From NCBI GenBank assembly GCA_002413045.1, contig DHWF01000016.1, positions 344 through 6,174 of the forward strand: a stretch of DNA of 5,831 nt, in the 5' to 3' direction. The DNA comes from Chloroflexi bacterium UBA5189. GTDB taxonomy: Bacteria; Chloroflexota; Limnocylindria; Limnocylindrales; CSP1-4. How positions within the stretch are numbered: position 1 is the first letter of the stretch; the number at the start of each line of letters is the position of its first letter. This document shows positions 4,819 to 5,831 of the stretch, piece after piece. The notes under the pieces are model-generated. The model had not been told where the DNA came from and ran no database searches. It saw nothing but the letters and a program-made list of their open reading frames with translations. Made by a program: the position numbers and the translations under genes.

Positions 4819-5831
4819 TCAGTGTGCGCCGCCGCCCAGGAGCGAGCCGAGCTCGTCGGGCATCGTCGGCAGCTTGGTCGTGGTCACGTCCATCGAGCCG
4901 TCCTCGCGGCGGCGGACGACGCCGTTCCGCCCGCCCCAGCCTTTCTGGTCGGTCTCGGGGAAGTCGAGCCGGCTGTGGGCGCCGCGGCTCTCCGTGCGCT
5001 GGAGCGCGCTGCGGGTGATCCCCTCGGACACGATCAGCAGGTTGCGCACCTCGAAGGCGAGGTTCCAGCCAGGGTTGTAGACACGGCCGCCGCGGACGGC
5101 GAGCCGGGGCAGTCGGGCCCGGATCTTGCCGATCTCGTCGATCGCCTCGTTCAGGTCCGCCTCGACACGGTAGATCCCGACGAGCCGCTGCATCACCTCC
5201 TGGAGATCGCGCTGGAGGGCGTACGGGTCCTCGCCCGTTTCGCGCTCGAGCGGTGCCGCGAGCTCGCGCGCCGCGTCGGCCACCTGGACCGGATCCACGT
5301 ACGACTGGGCGGCGTGCTTCGCGGCGTGGGCCGCCGCGCCGGCACCGGTCCGGGCTCCGAACACCAGCAGGTCCGACAGCGAGTTGCCGCCGAGCCGGTT
5401 CGCACCGTGCATCCCGCCGGCCACCTCCCCAGCCGCGAACAGCCCGGGAACGGTCGATGCGCCCGTCTCGGCGTCGACCCGGACGCCGCCCATCACGTAG
5501 TGCGTCGTCGGGCCGACCTCCATCGGGCCCTTGGTGATGTCGACGTCGGCGAGCTCCTTGAACTGGTCGTACATCGAGGGCAGCTTGCGTCGGACGTGCT
5601 CCGCGGGCAGGTAGCTGATGTCGAGGAAGACGCCGCCGTGGGGCGTCCCGCGGCCCTCGCGAACCTCGGTGTAGATCGCGCGCGAGACGTTGTCGCGAGT
5701 GGACAGCTCCGGCGGGCGGCGTGCGTCGCTCGTCTGGCCGCGCGACGCCGAATCGACCCAGCGCTTGGCCTCGTCGTCGGTGGCCGCGTACTCGCCCCGG
5801 CGATCCTCGGGCAGGTACTTCCACATGAACC
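4819..5831 (-). CDS. sdhA: Succinate dehydrogenase/fumarate reductase flavoprotein subunit, 5' end cut by window edge
   Basis: This is the C-terminal part of the FAD subunit that interconverts succinate and fumarate. The frame is open through base 5831; the ATG at 5826 is an internal Met in the (F)MWKYLPE stretch, not the start, and the FAD-binding N-terminal half, including the histidine that carries FAD, lies outside. About 336 of the roughly 600 codons are present. Counting from that Met, the substrate-site residues are visible: Arg44/Arg49 in TRDNVSRAIYTEVREGRGT, His109 in GPTTHYVMGG, and Arg144 in HGANRLGGNSLSDLLVFG. The FAD-domain C-terminal motif VPGLFAAGEVAGGMHG precedes the last of these, and the helical and C-terminal capping domain (about 180-335) ends in a low-complexity tail SLLGGGAH. 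The insert GEYAATDDEAKRWVDSASRG before the catalytic Arg also occurs in actinobacterial Sdh1-type proteins. sdhB follows 22 bases downstream in the same operon. Confidence 0.97.
   Translation of the reverse strand, partial: FMWKYLPEDRRGEYAATDDEAKRWVDSASRGQTSDARRPPELSTRDNVSRAIYTEVREGRGTPHGGVFLDISYLPAEHVRRKLPSMYDQFKELADVDITKGPMEVGPTTHYVMGGVRVDAETGASTVPGLFAAGEVAGGMHGANRLGGNSLSDLLVFGARTGAGAAAHAAKHAAQSYVDPVQVADAARELAAPLERETGEDPYALQRDLQEVMQRLVGIYRVEADLNEAIDEIGKIRARLPRLAVRGGRVYNPGWNLAFEVRNLLIVSEGITRSALQRTESRGAHSRLDFPETDQKGWGGRNGVVRRREDGSMDVTTTKLPTMPDELGSLLGGGAH

Noticed and set aside
4155..5018. Plus-strand frame of 287 codons opposite sdhA and sdhB
   Set aside because: It is antisense to genes with all their cofactor and active-site motifs intact and shows mirrored codon-pattern composition only.
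1..5831. tRNA genes, CRISPR arrays, transposons, toxin-antitoxin or phage-defence genes
   Set aside because: I found no cloverleaf, regular spaced repeats, transposase motifs or terminal repeats; the content is housekeeping genes plus two small unknowns.

Overview
This is a high-GC bacterial housekeeping window. Seven of its eight protein genes, and its one RNA gene, read on the minus strand. Dense GC-ending codons, GTG starts, an actinobacterial-style SdhA/SdhB pair and a Pro/Ser/Thr-rich membrane-anchored LysM protein together suggest a Chloroflexota lineage (Limnocylindria-like) or a deep actinobacterial relative. This placement is inferred from protein character only and is not certain.

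Layout from right to left, following minus-strand transcription. The window opens inside sdhA (flavoprotein subunit of succinate dehydrogenase/fumarate reductase, C-terminal 336 or so codons), followed after 22 bases by sdhB (iron-sulfur subunit) and after 10 bases by a stand-alone type 1 RNase H. The RNase H stop lies only 26 bases before the 5' end of the RNase P RNA gene (rnpB), whose ends are fixed by a perfect 15-bp P1 helix. Next is a 69-codon hypothetical protein with one CxxC pair. Its stop codon overlaps the stop of a convergent plus-strand gene for a 93-residue cysteine-containing hypothetical protein, the only plausible plus-strand gene here. This plus-strand gene is divergent from a minus-strand gene for a secreted or membrane-anchored protein with two LysM domains.

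The left third holds the start of a division and cell wall (dcw) cluster: mraZ followed 6 bases later by rsmH (mraW), which runs off the left edge. The 301-base gap ahead of mraZ is informative. It holds a good sigma-70-type promoter (TTGACG, 16-base spacer, TAGAAT), then three direct GTGG(T/G)G repeats at exact 10-base spacing immediately downstream of the -10 element, which match the known MraZ operator pattern, then a perfect 13-bp hairpin in the mRNA leader shortly before mraZ.

No mobile element, CRISPR array, tRNA or defence system is visible. The points most worth following up are the autoregulatory mraZ control region and its leader hairpin, the RNase H/RNase P neighbourhood with an N-terminal clamp-motif-like peptide on RNase H, the duplicated CX5C-LysM module, and the pair of small cysteine proteins sharing a CTAG stop overlap.
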